From contig JAFSTO010000041.1 of NCBI GenBank assembly GCA_017450435.1, positions 1 through 38,903 of the forward strand: a stretch of DNA of 38,903 nt. Direction: 5' to 3'. The translations under genes and the position numbers were made by a program. The DNA is from Paludibacteraceae bacterium (lineage in GTDB: Bacteria > Bacteroidota > Bacteroidia > Bacteroidales > Paludibacteraceae). Under the pieces are notes generated by a model. The model made no database searches, was not told the origin of the DNA, and saw only the letters and a program-made list of their open reading frames with translations. Positions 34,258-38,903 of this stretch are shown in pieces (the first letter of the stretch is position 1; every line of letters starts with the position of its first letter).

Positions 34258-34781
34258 GTTTCTATGTTTTTTAGGTAATGTATTATCTGGTCAAATAGAT
34301 ATGCGGGATTGGTTTCATAGCCTATTTGTATCATAAAGTCGTTTCGATAAGGTTCTTCGGTCATTTTTCCTGTTCGGAAATCGGCCTCTGCATATAGTGA
34401 AAGATATCTGAGAGGCAAAGTGTCGCTGATGTTAAGGTCTATCAGAAGGTCATATCGTTGGCGGGTTATATCCTGCCGTATGGCGTCTGTCGGTAAACCA
34501 AGACGCGTGAAGTCATGCTGCGATAATACACGGTAGTCGCGTAGCACTGCTGACTCTGCCTGAGGTTTGTCCACATAACCCCATGCCGACACCTCTTTGC
34601 CGTCTTGCTGCAACTGCTTAACCAACGTTTTAATTTGTACATTTAATTCTCGCTGGTCGCTCTCAAAAAGCAGTAACACTCGCTTGGCTGACTTATAACT
34701 CTGATAGCGAGGAGTGCGTGAATGTCTTTTCTGCACCCATCGGAAAACCAATTCTTGTATTTTTTGTTTTACTACCGACAT
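34251..34781 (-). CDS. DUF6913-like conserved protein
   Basis: A 176-residue cytosolic protein with a basic N terminus (RWVQKRHSRTPRYQSYKSAK) and an alpha/beta core: RVLLLFESDQRELNVQIKTLVKQL, VSAWGYVDKP, DLLIDLNISDTLPLRYLSLYAEADFRTG. The run RYDLLIDLNISDTLPLRYL and FMIQIGYE near the C terminus match what I recall of DUF6913, found beside ligA in Bacteroidales. There is no signal peptide or known catalytic motif. It follows ligA after 43 bp and overlaps the next gene by 7 bp. Confidence 0.65.
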   Translation of the reverse strand: MSVVKQKIQELVFRWVQKRHSRTPRYQSYKSAKRVLLLFESDQRELNVQIKTLVKQLQQDGKEVSAWGYVDKPQAESAVLRDYRVLSQHDFTRLGLPTDAIRQDITRQRYDLLIDLNISDTLPLRYLSLYAEADFRTGKMTEEPYRNDFMIQIGYETNPAYLFDQIIHYLKNIETC

Positions 34782-34824
34782 TTTATGCTTATGCGTTACT
34801 ACTTGTTATCAACATCTTCGGGTT

Positions 34825-37078
<2,254 letters not shown>

Positions 37079-37086
37079 GCTTTGTA

Positions 37087-38664
37087 TCAGTTGACGAAAT
37101 ACTTCTTCCTCTCCACTCTTCCGTTGGCGTATAGGTTGAGAATATATAAGCCTTTCGGTATGGCTTGACTTGAGAGAAAGTCATGGCTGTCAATCTTTTC
37201 GGATATCATCACTTGTCCGAAAGGTGTTGTCAGACTATATCTGCCGCCTTCGGCGTTCTGAATATGTATTCTGCCGCCTTGCCATGATATTGTAGCACCG
37301 GGTATATCTGTCTCTTTGTCGGATATTGCAAGACGTGCTCCAAGACGCAAACCTACCAACACCGGGTCATGGTCGGAGTAGCGGAACATCGTCAGGTCGT
37401 TCGATTTGTCATACGTGTAACTGTCGCTCTCGTCTGAATTGACGTGCCATACCGACATACCTGTAACCTGCTGCAGCATGGTGCTGTTACACAAGGCGTG
37501 GTCAAGGTATCCGGCTTGCCCGTGGTAGGTGTAACTATAGGACGAGTCGGCGTGGAAATATCGGTGCAGGTCGGTCATGCCGCCTTCAATAAGAGTAATG
37601 ATAGGGTCTTCTTTTGCATAGGCGTTGAGATCACCCATAATCAGTATGTCTTCATCGCTATAATAACTTTTGTTTGCGTTGTATTCGCTCAGTACCGACT
37701 GCGCTTCTTGCACTCTGTCGGCGTTATAAGCACCTTGTGGGTCGCCGTTGGCGTTGCCGCCTGATTTGGCTTTGAAGTGGTTGAGAGAGAAAATGAAACG
37801 CTCGCCTGTCGCCTTGTGCGTAAAGGCCTGCATCTTTTTTCTGTTGCTCAGACGTACGTTGTTGTTGCGCAAACCGCCATGCGGACTGACTACGTCGCTG
37901 CAATAGACGTAGCCGGATTTGGTGTAGCTGCCGCTGGAGTTGCCGCCATCGTTGATGATGGCATAGTTCCTGCCCGTGAACTGGGTCAAGGCTGTGGCTA
38001 TCTTCTGAAGCGCTGCCTGACCTTGCTCAATCTCCACGAAGCCGTATATGTCTGCGTTGATTTTGCTTAGTGCAGACATTATCTTTGTATGCTGCTTCTG
38101 TTGTTCGGAGGTGTTGTCTGCCCCGAAACCTGTGCCTAAGTTCTCCACAAGATAGTACTCCAGATTGGCGGCACATACCAACAGGTTATGCTGCGCAATG
38201 CTGTTAGTGCTGTCGTGGGCGATGTCCACTGTCGGATACCCGCTCTCCATATCGCTGCGGGTGCCGGTGATGCTAACGGACGATATGTATGTCAGCGAGT
38301 TGGCAGAGTTAATCTTTGCGGTCAATCCGTATATCGTTTCTCCCATGCGATGATAGCCGCTCAAGCCGTTAAGGTAAAACGTGGAGTTGTTGTTTACAGT
38401 CACCAGTCTGTTGTATTCAGCCGTTAAGGGCTCGTATTGGTTGGTGGGGGACATTACGCGGTGCAACGAGGCTGTCAAACCGCTGTAGTTGTTGCATGTA
38501 TAAACAGGCTGGTCAAACACAACCGTCTTGCCTACGTATGGTTGTAGTTCGGTAACCGTCCAATGTTCCACGTCACTGAAACGAATGTGCTCTTGTGCAT
38601 GAAACAATGTGCCTGACAGTAGAATACAGGCAAGGATTGATATACGTATGATATTATTTTTCAT
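37087..38664 (-). CDS. Secreted endonuclease/exonuclease/phosphatase-family nuclease with T9SS-like tail
   Basis: A 525-residue exported protein. Signal peptide 1-23 (ending LFHA-QE), then an N-terminal OB-like region (about 30-145; PYVGKTVVFDQPVYTCNNY), then an extracellular-nuclease EEP domain: VCAANLEYYLVEN, DIYGFVEIEQGQAAL (metal Glu), NHFKAKSGG, MGDLNAYAKEDP and the terminal YSDHDPVLVGL catalytic His. This resembles ExeM/NucH-type extracellular DNases. The C terminus (about 455-525) has ISWQGGRIHIQNAEGGRYSLTT and PKGLYILNLYANGRVERKKYFVN, fitting a T9SS type A sorting domain. It may scavenge nucleic acids or degrade DNA in biofilm. It has a strong promoter of its own. Confidence 0.87.
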   Translation of the reverse strand: MKNNIIRISILACILLSGTLFHAQEHIRFSDVEHWTVTELQPYVGKTVVFDQPVYTCNNYSGLTASLHRVMSPTNQYEPLTAEYNRLVTVNNNSTFYLNGLSGYHRMGETIYGLTAKINSANSLTYISSVSITGTRSDMESGYPTVDIAHDSTNSIAQHNLLVCAANLEYYLVENLGTGFGADNTSEQQKQHTKIMSALSKINADIYGFVEIEQGQAALQKIATALTQFTGRNYAIINDGGNSSGSYTKSGYVYCSDVVSPHGGLRNNNVRLSNRKKMQAFTHKATGERFIFSLNHFKAKSGGNANGDPQGAYNADRVQEAQSVLSEYNANKSYYSDEDILIMGDLNAYAKEDPIITLIEGGMTDLHRYFHADSSYSYTYHGQAGYLDHALCNSTMLQQVTGMSVWHVNSDESDSYTYDKSNDLTMFRYSDHDPVLVGLRLGARLAISDKETDIPGATISWQGGRIHIQNAEGGRYSLTTPFGQVMISEKIDSHDFLSSQAIPKGLYILNLYANGRVERKKYFVN

Positions 38665-38698
38665 AAGCGATAGTGCAGTTTTAGGGATTATAACTCTG

Positions 38699-38729
38699 CA
38701 AAGTTACAAAAAAAAGCCGATATGCCCAA
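38699..38729 (-). promoter_or_regulatory. Promoter of the secreted nuclease gene
   Basis: On the - strand TTG (38729-38727), a 20-nt spacer and TAACTTTG (38706-38699) match the Bacteroidota consensus exactly. Transcription would begin about 30 nt before the nuclease ATG at 38664. Confidence 0.78.
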
Positions 38730-38765
38730 GAAAATAATTGTTTATTGACAAAATATTATATCTGT

Positions 38766-38903
38766 ACTGTCCAACAACAAATGCAATTTTGTTCAGAGTT
38801 ATAAAAAATGTTCAAAGAAACACTGCTTAGGAGTATTAAAGTTCAATTTTTCTCTTGGTCTGAGGTTGAGTTTTTTCTGCACCTTCATAATATACTCATC
38901 CGA
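38766..38903 (-). mobile_element. One end of an IS30-like insertion sequence (partial)
   Basis: The transposase tail is followed by about 33 bp up to ACTGTCCAACAACAAATGCA (38766-38785), a plausible terminal repeat by its position just after the stop codon. The opposite end is outside the window, so the repeat and any target duplication cannot be confirmed. Confidence 0.4.
38799..38903 (-). CDS. IS30-family transposase, C-terminal tail (partial)
   Basis: An open frame entering from the right edge and ending at TAA 38799-38801 gives 34 residues. They include IMKVQKKLNLRPREKLNF, NTPKQCFFE, which matches the end of IS30-family transposases (the LNxRPRxxLxFxTPxxxF motif). The DDE catalytic residues would lie beyond the window. 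Reading is on the same strand as the nuclease, whose promoter lies about 70 bp downstream. Confidence 0.8.
   Translation of the reverse strand, partial: SDEYIMKVQKKLNLRPREKLNFNTPKQCFFEHFL

Overview
The window looks like a Bacteroidales chromosome segment (phylum Bacteroidota). Three kinds of evidence support this. Promoters follow the Bacteroidota pattern TTG-N20-TAnnTTTG. Two secreted proteins end in type IX secretion (T9SS)-like sorting tails. Several genes belong to families known mainly from this phylum: DUF4254, DUF6048/DUF6452-like, DUF6913-like, Wzi-type capsule proteins, and M6 proteases with short C-terminal tails. The genus cannot be fixed from the sequence.

Left part (1-7063, mostly + strand): the 3' end of an LL-diaminopimelate aminotransferase gene, glmS, rpsO with its own promoter, leader and terminator, and a secreted CAP-domain protein with a beta-rich C-terminal half. 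A NadR-like kinase (- strand) then faces a three-gene cassette (+ strand) across a symmetric divergent promoter. The cassette encodes an S26-type peptidase, a PqqD-like protein and an NTP_transf_5 protein, a combination that resembles peptide-modification loci.

Middle (7083-16746): a family 4 glycosyltransferase overlapping a small secreted protein (- strand). Then on the + strand come an AraC regulator directly in front of cysK and cysE (cysteine synthesis), grpE-dnaJ (chaperone pair), and two outer-membrane beta-barrel proteins.

Right part (38903-16689, all - strand): an IS30-like transposase tail at the edge, a secreted nuclease, ligA, and four small conserved envelope or unknown genes. 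Next come four tandem members of an M6 metalloprotease family, the most upstream of which is only a propeptide, then an exonuclease III and lptB. The run ends in a surface-glycan operon: DUF4254, GT9, kelch lipoprotein, Wzi-like, GT4, Kdo-kinase-like, GT4, O-antigen ligase. Tight spacing and many short overlaps suggest long co-transcribed blocks.

Most noteworthy: the inverted-repeat divergent promoter (5024-5057), the PqqD/S26/NTP_transf_5 cassette without a visible precursor, the lone M6 propeptide gene, a clamp-binding-like QLNLF motif at the extended N terminus of LigA, an 11-bp-periodic TTTAA array just upstream of ligA, and in-frame insertions in LptB and LigA.
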